64,000 bases of DNA from Sclerodactyla briareus (lineage: Eukaryota; Echinodermata; Holothuroidea; Dendrochirotida; Sclerodactylidae), in contig JAODTK010004999.1 in the NCBI GenBank assembly GCA_026419785.1, positions 496,001-560,000 on the forward strand. Reading direction: 5' to 3'. The translations under genes and the position numbers were made by a program. The notes below the pieces were generated by a model that saw only the letters and a program-made list of their open reading frames with translations, had not been told where the DNA came from and searched no databases. Shown piece by piece: positions 1-12,310 of this stretch (the first letter of the stretch is position 1; each line of letters opens with the position of its first letter).

Positions 1-498
1 GCAAAGCGAAAGAAAATTAACTGGGAATTGAACCTGGGAAAACGGGCAAACCATTTGGTCTGAAACAGTCGGGACGACATACCCTCACAAAAGAGATAAT
101 GGTAACCACCCGGCAGACCCCTCCCTATTTTGCTATGTCAATCACCAAGGCGAAATTGGCCTTCATTAGTATAATCCTGTTGAGGATATCTTCCTGTCAC
201 TCACTGAGGCGCAAATTGGCCTCTTCCGGTCTCCCTCTCCCTTCTGTTGTCAATCAGCGAAACACTATAGCCTCACCCCCCACCATTGTTCCTAGGCCTA
301 TAAAGTCTCAGCCGTCTTCTCTTCGGGTTAACACTTCTGTGGTCACAGGCACTGACGAAGGACTAATATTGTCCGGAAAGCTTGCGCCAACAAATTCGGC
401 TGTTCAAACTCACATTTGTCTAGCTCAAGCGCCATTTGCATCTCATTCGAGATCCACATAGCATTTACGTAGATTGTTGTTTACATGTTTGGCCGTGT
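1..498. other. No recognised gene; degenerate ~55-60 bp tandem motif
   Basis: No known domain is visible in any frame. An open frame of 120 codons at 99-461 (+) has Ser/Thr/Pro-rich, non-descript composition and is probably chance. A short motif (TGTCAATCACCAAGGCGAAA and relatives) recurs at about 136, 195 and 248, which suggests a decayed tandem repeat with a period near 55-60 bp. Confidence 0.35.
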
Positions 499-557
499 TA
501 TATCTGATATATCAAAATATAGATATATATATATATAGATATATATATATAATCTAG

Positions 558-597
<40 letters not shown>

Positions 598-690
598 TAT
601 AAATATATATATATGAAATATATATATATAATTATATATATAATATATCTTAATATATGATATATATATATATATTATAAATATTGTATA
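499..690. repeat. AT dinucleotide microsatellite
   Basis: About 190 bp of almost uninterrupted (AT)n with occasional AATAT, TAGAT and TAAAT interruptions. It can fold on itself along its whole length. Open frames crossing it (for example 481-795 on the minus strand) encode only Tyr/Ile runs and are artefacts of the repeat. Confidence 0.97.
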
Positions 691-2074
691 ATAAAAAATT
701 ATACAGATGGAAGCGAAGATGTGTGCGTTATATTTCCAAAACAAATGTTTATTTTCAACAGAAATTTTCCCTCTTCCTGAGGCGCTATTCAACACGGTAC
801 AATTGAATAAAGCTTATTTTACAACCGTTACACGCCTAAACACTAATCCAAAACAATACTTCCTCGGTAATAATCAGAGTGCCGATAAATATACCCTGAA
901 CATACAGTGCGCGCAGACAGGGCGCGTACTGATACGTTATGGTTTCGCACTGCAATTTGGGAACCCTAACAGAACTCGGTAAACCAGCCAGCGCCACACG
1001 GGACCACGGCCGTCGGGATCTCTTCAAGTTCAAGTTTTGGTTCATTTACCATTCTCATGCAGCTGTTTACAACATTGATCAGTGATTACCTATATAGAAG
1101 ATTACATTGAGTTACGATACACACAGTAATGGACTTATTTCGGTATTGAGTGGAGGGACCAGTAGTAAGTACAACTTTTCTAGTCTGGCACCGGCGGTGG
1201 TATGGGGTTGGTGACATTTGCAATATAATCCACGAATAAACTAAAGCACAGCAGAAGAAGAATGGGAACAAGGAAAAAAAGAACCCTTCAAGTCATTTCA
1301 GAACTAAGAAATAAATGGTTATGTTTCGTGGCGAACTGGCGGTGGGTCGCCAAGGGGGAGGGGCAGGGGGGTCGTTCCACCCTCGAAAACTTGTTGCCCC
1401 CCGTGGCCCCCCCCCTCTAAATGAGATTGTGATTTTCGAAAATATTACTGTAGTTAGTCTTGGACTCCCATCTTGATATAGACTGGCTACTTTATTGTTT
1501 TTAGGAAAGAGAGGCAGTTAATTGTGCCTACATTCGCCTCGAAAATAAAAAGTGTCTAAAGGTGTGTGCTCGCGCATGGGTACTAGTGTGGATGGAATGT
1601 CCCGTGCGGCTCTGCCCGTCTCCTGACATCTCCGCAAAGGTCGAGGGTGAAATGCCTGCCTCATTGGCAGATCCATTTATTGTGAGGTTGAAATAGACAA
1701 CAAACATTCTCATTGATTACTATTTGGATTACTAAACTCTTTACTGCTAGGCTGAGCTCTTTGTACTTGTTTTTCCCCTCTCAACCACGCGCAAGTTTGA
1801 ACTGCGCTGAGGATATCAAACTCTTTTTTTAGGTTTTCAACGCGTGTGTGCCCCATGGAAAGACTAATCATTATTTCTCCAGGGAACTACTACCCGGAAG
1901 TTCCCCTGATCTCTAGCATTGAAGTTGAGATCATGGTGGGGGATCAGTAGAAAGATAAAGCTGGTCTGAAGTCCTACCTTTTAGCTGAGATTCTGATTAC
2001 TCAGATGTGCCCTTGGAATAAAAATATAAAAAAAAATGCGCTCCGCGCGTACTTGTAAACGGTAGTAAGGCGCC
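691..2074. other. No recognised gene
   Basis: Frames shorter than 92 codons, none with a recognisable domain. The only structured part is the G-rich then C-rich patch listed separately at 1325-1422. Confidence 0.4.
1325..1422. repeat. GC-rich mobile-repeat-like patch
   Basis: A GGCGAACTGGCGGTGGGTCGCC start is followed by runs of G and, 40 bp later, runs of C. Such patches recur in this window (about 15,785, 23,820, 26,930, 34,470, 51,300) within AT-rich DNA and look like remnants of a dispersed element family. The family assignment is by resemblance only. Confidence 0.35.
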
Positions 2075-2440
2075 GTATAATTGTTGATCTGGACAAAACG
2101 TAAAGTTAATGTCCACGATTTTAAAAATTTGTGGTCATAAATGCCCTGTTTGACGCTTGGTACATGCAGTCTAAAATGCCCGGGAAAGGCAATTTCCGAC
2201 CATCCTGGCGGGACTAGCAAAAAAAGGAAAATTCCTTTGTACGTTAGAAGCTGAAAGTTAAAGTCGAGGCAATGATAGGAGGACTGGATTCCGACAAATG
2301 TCAAATTTTTCCACCGATATACAAAATTTGTCATATAAAAATGCCCAGTTTGAAGCTTGGTACATGCAGCCTAAAACGCCCGGGAAAGGCTATTTCCGGC
2401 CATCTGGGGCTTGCAAAACCAAACATTTCCCTTTTGCGAT
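2075..2440. repeat. Two-copy tandem repeat, unit ~199 bp
   Basis: The segment around 2126-2225 (GCTTGGTACATGCAG, then CCCGGGAAAGGC and TTTCCG) recurs at 2325-2425 with about 80 percent identity by eye. The stretch before each copy also aligns (a CTGGA...CAAA... lead-in). A GCGCTCCGCGCG word sits just upstream at about 2038. No coding function is seen. Confidence 0.75.
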
Positions 2441-2599
2441 TTTCGCGCCCACCCATGTCTGTGACGGCCCCGCCCCCAGGACGAAAGCTGTGACACCACT
2501 GGACCCTTGGTGTTGCGTATAATGCGTTTATATATTCGGGACCGTTCTGGTGTGAGGGTGCATGACTCAGGGAGTCGGTATCGTGCGTGATGAAGAATT

Positions 2600-2960
2600 C
2601 GTCAGCACTGCCAATGACGAAGTTGCAGCTAATTACCACAACATTTCCTGTTTCACTAGCAACGGATTGCACTACAATGGATAATGGATATCTGGGGTAA
2701 TGGGTTAAACACGCTCATTTTTTTTTTTTTATGCTATGAATGTCTTAGAAGATACCACACACACATAAGAAATATCGTATCAAATCCCGTATGTATCGGG
2801 TATACTAAATAATTATGTTAAATTCCAGCATTACTAATGCCAATGAACGAGTGCAGCTTTAGTTTTTCGCGCTTCTGTTTACTAGCCGGATTGCACTACA
2901 ATATATAAATTATCTGGGTTAATGACTATACTTGCGTGATATTCGTGTGCTCATTTGCCG
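2600..2960. repeat. Diverged direct duplication, offset ~228 bp
   Basis: CAGCACTGCCAATGACGAAG...GGATTGCACTACAAT...TATCTGGGGTAATG (2600-2720) is repeated as CAGCATTACTAATGCCAATG...GGATTGCACTACAAT...TTATCTGGGTTAATG (2827-2960). Between them is a T run and unremarkable AT-rich DNA. It ends about 400 bp before the transporter relic; no link between the two is evident. Confidence 0.65.
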
Positions 2961-3352
2961 GTTGGTGTTTTTCATATTGTCATTGCATCATTTTCACATG
3001 ATTTAATGTGGTGGGCCTACGTTTTCTTGAACGGCCATATTTGTGGACATCCCTTATCGGCGGCTGGGGGGGTGAAGTTTGTGTCCACAGCTGTTCTCTG
3101 CGAATCTTTACATCGATTCGATATTAACTACAATATCCCGCTTTGTTGCGGATAACCGCGGTATTGTCACTTGGAATGCATCCTTCTTTTTCGGTGTCCA
3201 GAGGAACTATTATTCGTGCAGTCCATTTTCCCCGCAAATCCGATAGCCACTCGATGTGATAATATATTGAGGATTCGATCACCACGTGTCATCGATTATC
3301 CTGTTTTGCATATGTTGAGACATCGCATCATTGTCACTGGAACGAATTTAAT
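2961..3352. other. Upstream flank of transporter relic; no recognised gene
   Basis: Short open frames only. The stretch would be the 5' flank of the relic that begins at 3353. I see no convincing TATA box or other promoter sign. Confidence 0.35.
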
Positions 3353-4386
3353 ATGAATATGCCTTGGATAAATGTTGCCAAGGGATCTATATTGGCCGCT
3401 GTTGCCGCAGTTTTGCCTCACTATGTCAGATCTGTTCATCTTTGCTGCAAGCAAGTCATCAAACCAGATGATGATCTTTACCGCTAATGCGGTACCGGTT
3501 TATCGTGTGTGCAATTGCGGATGCTATGTAGGTACCTGATTTTTCAAACATCTACGCGAAGTTTGGTGGATAATATCAGCGGCTTCATACAAACCATGGC
3601 ACAATACACTTTATATTCTATAACAGTATTTGGCCCGGGTGACGCAAAGGCCTTGTCTTTATACGCTGCCTGTTTTTGTGATATTTCAAAGTCGTATTTT
3701 TCTGGGAGATCCGATTACAAAAACACACATGATATGCAGCCTATGTTCGGTGTTGGGTGTGATTCTAGTGACAAGATCCGAAATGGATTCTGCTAGCCTG
3801 CTCATGAATGAAGACATATTGTATATGGTGGCTGCTGCATTCTTTGCGATACTATCAGCCTTCTTGAATTCCTTCGTAATAGTAATACGTCGGTATCTGG
3901 TTGGAAGCGGAATCGATTCATTATCGTTATTATTCGCATTCTTTGCCCGTAACTCAATTTTTCTTGGCTTCTCTGCACGGTCACTGGGTCATGGTCCATC
4001 CCAGAAAATCTCTTGGACACTATCATATTGTGTGGACACGGGCCTATCGTCTCTATAGCTCTTGTATCCCTTTTTACAGCGGTGGCGTATACAATTCCTT
4101 CCACCTGTCGTCAATAATACTCAAGATGAAATGTTCGTTGGATGATACGGCGCCGCGCGTTATTCTGGTTCCTGGCGATGCCGGGTGCGGTGGGATTGTG
4201 TCCATCGCTGGAGGCGTATGTTGACGGTTAGTTAATCGGTCGGAAGGCTATTGTGGGGGTTATCTTTTCAATCGTTTGAAGAAACCGATGAAACCCGAGG
4301 ATTCCGACACGGGAATAGAGAAACAAAGCCTCACAGAGATGAGCCATATTCTCGCTTTTTACCAGACTGCCACTGGAGTTGTATGA
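3353..4386 (+). pseudogene. SLC35G-like (EamA / drug-metabolite transporter) relic
   Basis: Reading across frames gives an almost full-length multi-span transporter of about 345 codons, the usual length for SLC35G-type solute carriers with two EamA repeats. The start Met (MNMPWINVAKGSILAAV) opens a first helix. A frameshift near 3418 leads to LTMSDLFIFAASKSSNQMM. The clearest part, about 3630-3765, reads YTLPVFVIFQSRIFLGDP and then VLGVILVTRSE, the helix-loop-helix signature at the end of the first EamA repeat. A second repeat follows: EDILYMVAAAFFAILSAFLN and then VIRRYLVGSGIDSLSLLFAF. A further shifted segment reads CGHGPIVSIALVSLFTAVAYTIP. A charged cytoplasmic tail, FNRLKKPMKPEDSDTGIEKQ, ends at TGA 4384-4386. 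At least four frame changes break it. It has no intron signs, so it may be a single-exon gene or retrocopy. A living gene damaged by indel errors in the assembly is the alternative. The family call rests on remembered motif pattern. Confidence 0.62.
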
Positions 4387-7300
4387 ATACTAACGCATAT
4401 GTCAACAATACCTAACATAACAATATCTCAATATCAAACCGAGAAGTGCCATTCATAGATTCGACGGAAGTCGGAAACAAATGCAATAATTCAACCCACG
4501 GTGTGTGATCGACTGTGTGCTAATCTCACAAGAAAGGTAACACATCTAAACATCTCCACACAATATTGATTTAGATTGTAGTTATACCCCCACCCCCAAC
4601 ATACACAAACTTTGGGGGAAGAGATGGCGCTGATGTATATGACGACGAACGTTACTGAAGGAAAAACAGGACCCCCCTAGATAATAGTGATCGGCCGCTG
4701 CGACAACTACGCCCCACATGCATGGCAAACCACCCGGACACTCAAACCTAAACGGACAACCTCTCCTAAACCATAACTGTCCGGGGGTCCCCGTGCGGGG
4801 GGTATGTTTCCCGGTACCGTAGTGGATCAGTAAGATACGTGTTACTCAGTACAGCTATTATGTACCTTCGACAGGAATTCATTCATTGTGTCATCTGAAT
4901 ATTGTTTGTGCATTATAGAGAATCTTTGGCAAAGGCTGCAGTGCGTTGCCTCATCATGGAAGAAAAACTGGATAATTCAGAATTTTAAAATTGTTCATTT
5001 ATCTGCGAACACGGATTTGCTAGTTTAAGATTACTTGATAATTAGTTCCGAATATTTCTAGAATTCTTTTAGTAAACGCATTCCCCGTGTTGTTATTACG
5101 CTTGTGTGAAGAAAACAATAAGTAAACAACATTCTAAACGACATATGGTGCCATACTCGTAGTCGTGCATGACGCTGAGATCTAGCAGCAAGCCGATAGG
5201 CCGATGAATATAGGGAGACAGGGCAACGTCCCTACCGAAAAAAAATTGAGAACACTTCCTTGCAGATCAGAGAGGTTGAAAGAAACTTCAGCAAAGGTTT
5301 TCAAAGATGAACTATCGTGACAGATTTACTCAGGCCCACTTCGCGATCGAAATGCCAACGAAAAATGCGAACCTCTGCAGCGTTGTGCAAAGCAGTGATT
5401 TTATGTTCTGTTCATTCCATTACAACTGGACATTTTTTCTTCTTCAACCTGAATTGCAGTAGTTGTGCACGCCTTTGGGACCATCCTAAACTACGATAGA
5501 AACTATTAAATTCATTCCAAATAACACTGTTCACTAACGCTAGGTATACCGTCATGTTACCATTCAGCTATATTGTAGCATTTAAACTCAATGTTAATCC
5601 ATATCCTTAATCAACGATATAGAACAATACCACTCCCATGAGTGACCATATAAATAAACAGAGTGCTGGGTGAGTTCCTATGCTGACGACGATAAGACCA
5701 GTAGATCATCTCATTTTGCCAGCTGTAGGTAATCATATGAATTAATTATATGGGCAAGAGTGTAGCTTGGTTCCGTCCACCTATACACCCGTGAGAAACT
5801 TGAATGACGGTAACAGAGTAACTCCGAACATGATCGACTGCATCAGCAATGGAGTGCACTGGGAATAGCGCCTGATGTGCAGGTTTAATTTTTGATGATG
5901 AATGTTGCAAGAGTAAACCAAAACTGAAATGAACTATAACATGTAAATAAAACTATTCTGAAAGGAGGGGTTAATTTATAATTAGTAGGCCACTGGAGTC
6001 TAGAAACAGTTAGTGAATGATTGGGCATATCTGATAATAATGAATTAATTAATAGTTAATATTTTGAGTCCCTACAAATCCCGGCTGAGGCGAGCTGCTT
6101 CGGAAGGATTTTTCTTGATTGAGTATGGATACGCCTTGTAGTACTATTATATCATTTGGTTTATGACTGAGGGCGCGGACTTCAGGTAAGAAGGGGTAGT
6201 GTAGGCCTAGTTATATACATTAGTCAGAAGATTCATACCAAAAATGTTAATTCGGAGATTATATCTAGTCTTGAGGAAAGGGAGCCTTTAATAATTCGTT
6301 CAGCTGAATAGATGACAACAGCAAAAATACGCACGGACGTTATCTCAAACAGGGACCCGTTAGCGTCCTGCAGACGCCGCTACTAGCGTGAAAAGGGACG
6401 TTGCGCCACGGATCTTGTTTTGCCAGGAAAAAACACATTGACCGTTTTGATATGTAAGATACAGTAACAAAAAGAGAGCGTGTTAGATGTAGAAGAAGAG
6501 CAATAGCTGCCGATATCGCTAGTGCTGTAGATACGACGTTTGCTGGTAGCCGTCACGTGTGAGAAAGAATCCGCACATAGGGAATAGATACGCTGGCTTG
6601 CAGTAGTTATTGTTTACGAAATTGGGTGCCTCGTATTCGGCACTTCTGTTACCGCCATCTTTTGATTGTGGCTCGCCCCTACTTAGATGACGTAAGTTAT
6701 AAGTCTCAGGTTGAGGACTGCCGCTTTCGAGGAGTGATAGGTTCGTCAAACAGACCTTTGAGCCTACCGTTCTCTTGATAGTGTCGAGATCTCGCATGAA
6801 GGAGGGTGGGTATGCAAGCCATTCATAACAGGGTTGAAATTGATTACAATTTGAGAGTGATTGACGGTGCGGGACCGTTATAAGAGCCGGTTCTATTCAT
6901 TCATGGGATAACACCCAGGAGGGTAACCTGTAAATCAGGGAAAAAGCCAAGACGAGACTTGGAAACCATTTGAATAATTCGACATTCAGCAGATACATTT
7001 GAGTCCGGGACACTGACTGTTACCTTATCGACTTTAAAATGGGCGGATGGAAGCGTCAAACTGGAAGAAGAAGACAGGTTTTGGACAGTGGCGTTTGTAC
7101 TGAATTGAGTCGCAACGAATTATCACGCAGCCTAACTAGTACATCAGAGAAAGGTATGGTCTTACTGGATCATTACTGACCTTCCATGCTGGCACTCTGA
7201 GCTAGCCAAAAAAAAAAAAATGCTTTCGAGTGGGAATACTGCCATGGCACCAATGAAAAGTAATAATCGAATACCTATAGTAGTCGTGCGGGTGCGAAGA

Positions 7301-9197
7301 AGGAGAATACGACAACATTTCGGTTTCGAGCGTCCCATGGGAGATGTCGAGTATAGTTGGGGCTAATTGGATGCCCACGGCAGGTTTGCAAGACGAATGT
7401 ATCATTGAACTTGAAATAGTAGTTTCGGCAAGCAAGAATACACTGAGCATGAGATGATGTTGGGTACAGAGAAGCAGAAGTTAAATCCTGATTGATAAGC
7501 CAGGATTAATTAGGGAGAGAACAATAGAATCAAGCTTCCCGAGACATGATGTAGTCTCTTCGAAAGAGATAATATAGGAATTTAGCACGCGAGAGAAAGA
7601 ATAAAAGAATAGCGTCCATACTACCTGGGACCAGCCCTCGGTGAGTGTACCGACATTCCCAAATAAGTGGTCTTACGGAGGCATGACAGTGAGGGATGTG
7701 GCCAGTGAGGAGATATCATTGTCCAGTGTCGCCGGGTCAGGCGTTGTTCTCAGTGTAGTCGATACATTTCCGTTGGCCGTGTCCTTTTTTTATCAAAGTA
7801 CGATGAGAAAGCTTATGATTTCGGACAAGGGTGTAGAATGTACTAAGCTTAGAGTTTCGTTGGATTTGAAATTTTTCACCTTGGACGTGTTAGATATGTG
7901 TTATCTCTGAAGATTTTGGTGTAGATTCCGAATCTATATTGTCAAGTCAGTGTGTACTGGAAGCTGCTAGGAAGGGATGTTTGATTTCGGCTTGATTGAA
8001 ACGTAATTCAGCTTTTCCTTGACAGGAGACTTCGTTTGGCATGCTGTTTTTAAAGCATGGTGAGACTTTACCCGGAGTCTTCCGTGATGGATGGAAAGTA
8101 TGGAATACTTATTTCGCTAAGGTGGGATAAAAAGATATCTTTTCGCAAGAAGTGATTATAGCCTTCCTTGAAGAGATGTTGGTCAAAAGAATGTGACCTG
8201 GACGCAATGTTTTGTCTCAAGAGACAGGAAGATGAGTTTGGTCACAAATATGATTGCCTTCAAATTAGTTTCGTTGTTCTTTTTTTGGGGGGTTTGGTGT
8301 GTTTTAGTGTCGTTCACAATGAGGGACGACGCTTCTTCTACAAACGTGAACTCACGCAAAAGCTTCACGACACTCACACTAAACAAACAATAGATTGATT
8401 CGTTAGACGCGTTATTGTGAATAGACAAACTATGAAGCAATTCTATACAAACTACCTCTGAACGACAAACTCATTCTCCAACGTGTAAGAATCAGCCATT
8501 GGTACCAAGTGTCCATGCCTAACCCGCACTGAGGAGTGAACACAAGTCTGACTACCTAATGGTTCCCATTGTTTCAAGGACGCAACCAGTTGGGGTTGTT
8601 ACGACCTCGAACCTCCAAACATATTATTATAAGCTACCTGCTCACACAAACCATCTTCGAATCCCTCCCACTTCAACACGGTTTTTTGCGGGGCCTTGGC
8701 CACTTATTCATTATTCGGAACCATCTTTTTCGCGCTACTACTAAAGCACGGCACAGTTATTGTAACTACACAGGATCCATGGGGCCATAAATCCTTCATC
8801 AAATTCATCCGTTAATTCTCCATATGTTCCTTCAGACATAACGACCTAAAGCAATGTCCATCACCCCCCCCCCCTCCTCCCATCTTTCCTGGGAGTCTCA
8901 AGAATATTATAGAATCGATCAGTGGGAGGCTCTCTGAAATTGCATCTGACAAGAACTTGGTTGACTGTGCATCACCAGTGTATCAGGAATCCCTCGTCAA
9001 AAAAAAGTGGGCACCATTCTCACCTGCTAAACCCCCTGTTTTCAGAGAAGAGCCCCAAAAATGATATACTACAACCCACGCTGAAGCAAGAGTTTTTGCC
9101 AGAAACGTTGACCGGAACTGTTTGATTTTTTTATGAGGAGTTGCCTGCAGGACACACCACTTCACCAAATAGTTAACAGGAACACGATCAAAGTGAG
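4387..9197. other. No recognised gene
   Basis: About 4.8 kb of AT-rich DNA with short frames only (93 codons at most). Frames at 6519-6797 (-), 7641-7910 (+) and 8168-8398 (+) show no known domain, signal or repeat. Minor low-complexity sites: an A run at about 7207 and a C run at about 8865. I see no promoter, RNA gene or element boundary I can support. Confidence 0.4.
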
Positions 9198-11048
9198 CTA
9201 CGTTGCATGAATAACATTGACCAGACCGTTGATATCTACCACTAAACCATCCTCAAGAAATGAACAATTGATACAATCAAGTCGCAGAAAACCCAAAACA
9301 GAGGTGATGGTAACTGCAGAGTCATTGAGATTGTCCATTGAAGCGGAACCTTTCGAGAAGGAGTTAGCCGTGCTAGCAGGCCACGGTTTCGAAACTAGGA
9401 AGGACATCGATCGGACGGGAACGGAATATGTTTCTTACAAAAATTTGAATTAATGCAACTACTTTTCTTCTTGCATGGGCACATGATTGAGCAAATACTT
9501 TGAACTTAGGACGCCAGGGGTCTTAAACTAGTGTTACAAGGGAAATTACTGTGGCAGCAAACCATATAATGTTGTTTTCGTAATAACCCCTGCCAATATG
9601 CGTTTTCGATATTTCAGGCACCCGCGTTCCTTTTTTTTACATTTTTCGATGTGCGGCTACCCAAGCTTTGAAGTGGCCTTCGTACATCCTCGGTGAACCT
9701 AGCAGTCTGAGGTTATACCCTTGGCGCATCACCTAGAGGTGAGGCTCATAACCTTTGTATAGAAGCAACGCTTACCAAATCTGCGTTCTTTCTAGCTTGT
9801 TGCAAGCGTGGAGAATAGTTAACCTCGAATTCACGCGCCCCATGACTCACCCCTTAGTAACGCACTTTATGTACACGAATGTCTTTCTTGTCCCCTGTTT
9901 CGGTCATGCGTCTGTACATTTCAAAATCAAATTACATTATTTGTTCAATATTCCCTACAACTCAGTTTATATTGAAACGGCAAACACACGGCATTCACTC
10001 TCCAATATATTATAAAACGTTTTGGTCCTTCGCCTTTTCGGTCAATCGAATTTTTTCTCGATAATGTACAGGCAGACATAGTGAACCATCAACATCAGCC
10101 CATCAGTCATTCAACGTCTGCCGCCCATTTGGATTACGTTTTACCTAAACTAACAGATTCGACCACTGAATATACCTCGCGGTTTTACAAGAACAATTGT
10201 TTACATTTTTTATTCGGCTTGTGGTTCCTTGAATTGTGCGATGGGTTACGAAACTGAAGAATGACATGTCCCGTTTCAATGTAAATTAAATGTCATGGTT
10301 GGCTGAAGGGTCCGCTTGACTGCTTCACAAATGACTCTAGCAAAACGTTCGCCCGATGTGCGCACATTGCACCCCGAAGAGCTATCGTTGGGTAACTAGC
10401 TTAATGATAATATGATAATATGAGCCATACAGATAACGCTGCATATAAGCGTCAGATTGTGAGACTATTGTTTATACAACGGCCGGCAGCACCCCATGCA
10501 ATGTTTTACTCCCATACTGCAATGTTACTCTTACTGTCATTTCAGTTTCGGGCGTTTCATCATCGATTCATGCACACGAACTTCTCCCTTGGAGAAATAC
10601 AGACAAGTCTCGGGGAGAGATGGATCGAGTTGTTGATCATAGCAATTAATCGCGCAATGATTGTCCTATAATCGGATGTGCGTTCACTTGGTAATTTTCA
10701 GATATTGATTATGGGTAACAGCATTTGATTTGCTAACGTGAAGTTAATGACCCATGGTACGGGCACGCCACAATGGTGATGTGTACCGATGCGTGAACAC
10801 TGCCTCCTCGGGGCATGTTCATTTGATACAAATACCTGTGCGTAACATATCGAGCTATTTCGGTCAATATTATCATCGTGGCACTTCTTCGCCGAGAAGA
10901 CTGCGTAACTTATATTCTCATAGCACCTAACACCGGGGCCTTCGAACAAATTTCAGGAAGATTCCATCCACATTTGTGGGGGGGGTGAAGTGACAACCTT
11001 GCTCTCAAGCTTCAATTTTTTCTATATTTTTTTTGATGATTGCTTGAT
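9198..11048. other. No recognised gene
   Basis: A pair of overlapping open frames at 9198-9453 (78 codons +, 69 codons -) has balanced composition but matches nothing I know. The rest is unremarkable, with a short G run at about 10,978. Confidence 0.35.
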
Positions 11049-11070
11049 TGATTTATTTATTTATTTATTT
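11049..11070. repeat. (ATTT)n microsatellite
   Basis: Five near-perfect copies of ATTT following a TGATTGCTTGATTG lead-in. Confidence 0.85.
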
Positions 11071-12069
11071 GGAGCCTTCATGCCATATGAAACATTATGG
11101 TCTTTGGTGAAATTATGTCTTCCTTATTCCTTCCCAAATAAATCCCTTGTCTAACCAGTCTTTTCTTATCGGATCCAATTTGGAATGCAAAACTGTCGTT
11201 TTCAGTTACACTGTTCTTCGACCCAATTAAATGTTAGTGTTCTCCATTGCTCTAATTGTTTATTCTTACTGTTGACGCAGCAGTAATTTTAGTTGGCATT
11301 ATTCAGTATTGCACAGCCAACACATCATCACTGACATGCGATCATCTCTCGAACAACGTATTTCGAAAGGTGAACACCCGAGCAATTACCAGTCCCCATG
11401 AAAAGTATTTCTTAACTTATTTTAAACAGTTTTACATTTTGCGAATGAGAGAACGACCGCTCATTAGTCTCATCCAGGAAGTCGTACACAAACATAAAAT
11501 AGGTATGAAATGAGAGACAATTGAAAGGTTCAAATTAATGATTCCATATTAGCGTCTTCTTGAAACCACCACGCTACCATTTACTCCTGATATTGATCGA
11601 GTTTTGAGGTAACTGCTGTTTTGAACTCATTTTTGCTGGGGAATTCAGGTACACGTCGAGGCGACCGAGTCTTTATTCTTTATTCTTTTTATTCGAGACC
11701 GATCATGCACGTTAAGTATAAAAATCACGGCTAATCCCTAGCAAACAACCCCCGAAACATCAAGAACTAAATACATTGAGATATGAATATCTCTAAATAT
11801 CCGCTAAAAGTAAAAAAAAAGTAAAATCACTTAATCCGATTCAGTTCGATATAACGGGGGTACTATTGTGGATCTATCAGGTATCGGATTTTGCTGTAGT
11901 GTTTCTGATAACTCGTGTAGTCAGTGTAACTAGTGTACTAGAAAGCCCGTTGTGCCTCTTCTTAAGCCCTATTACCAATTGAAAACTACCCTGTGTACTG
12001 ACAGCGCCATCGTTCCTATGGAAGAGTTGTAGAGATGTAAGGGTTCGTATTCCTGAATCTATGCGTCGT
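11071..12069. other. No recognised gene
   Basis: One open frame at 11,256-11,513 (+, 85 codons) starts with a hydrophobic stretch (VDAAVILVGIIQYCT) but shows no family motif. Otherwise nothing is seen. Confidence 0.35.
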
Positions 12070-12310
12070 GCCTATACGCATGTGTGTTGTGTGTGTTTGT
12101 GGTGTGTGACACCCCTTGTCAGCACGATATCAAGTTCCGTTAGGCAAGTGGGTTGCTCTTGTGGAGAGCTGAACCCTATTTGTTTTTCTCACAAGTTCCC
12201 GAGGTCATCAAGGTCACGACAGGGCAAAGTTCGAAATCCTTGGTCAGCACAATACTAATGAAGACAAGATCTATCAGGTTATTATTAGGTATGTGGCATC
12301 ATACTGTCTT
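12070..12310. repeat. Dispersed dimeric repeat carrying AGGTCA-type half sites (copy 1)
   Basis: TGTGTTTGTGGTGTGTGACA followed by CCCCTTGTCAGCACGATATC, then an arm ending GAGGTCATCAAGGTCACGAC, then a second CAGCAC arm containing TTAGGTATGTGG. The same order of motifs occurs at 24,690-24,975, so this is a dispersed repeat built of two related ~140-bp arms. It contains the half sites GGTCAtcaaGGTCA. Confidence 0.65.

Noticed and set aside
481-795. 104-codon minus-strand frame
   Set aside because: It is the translation of the AT microsatellite (Tyr/Ile runs).
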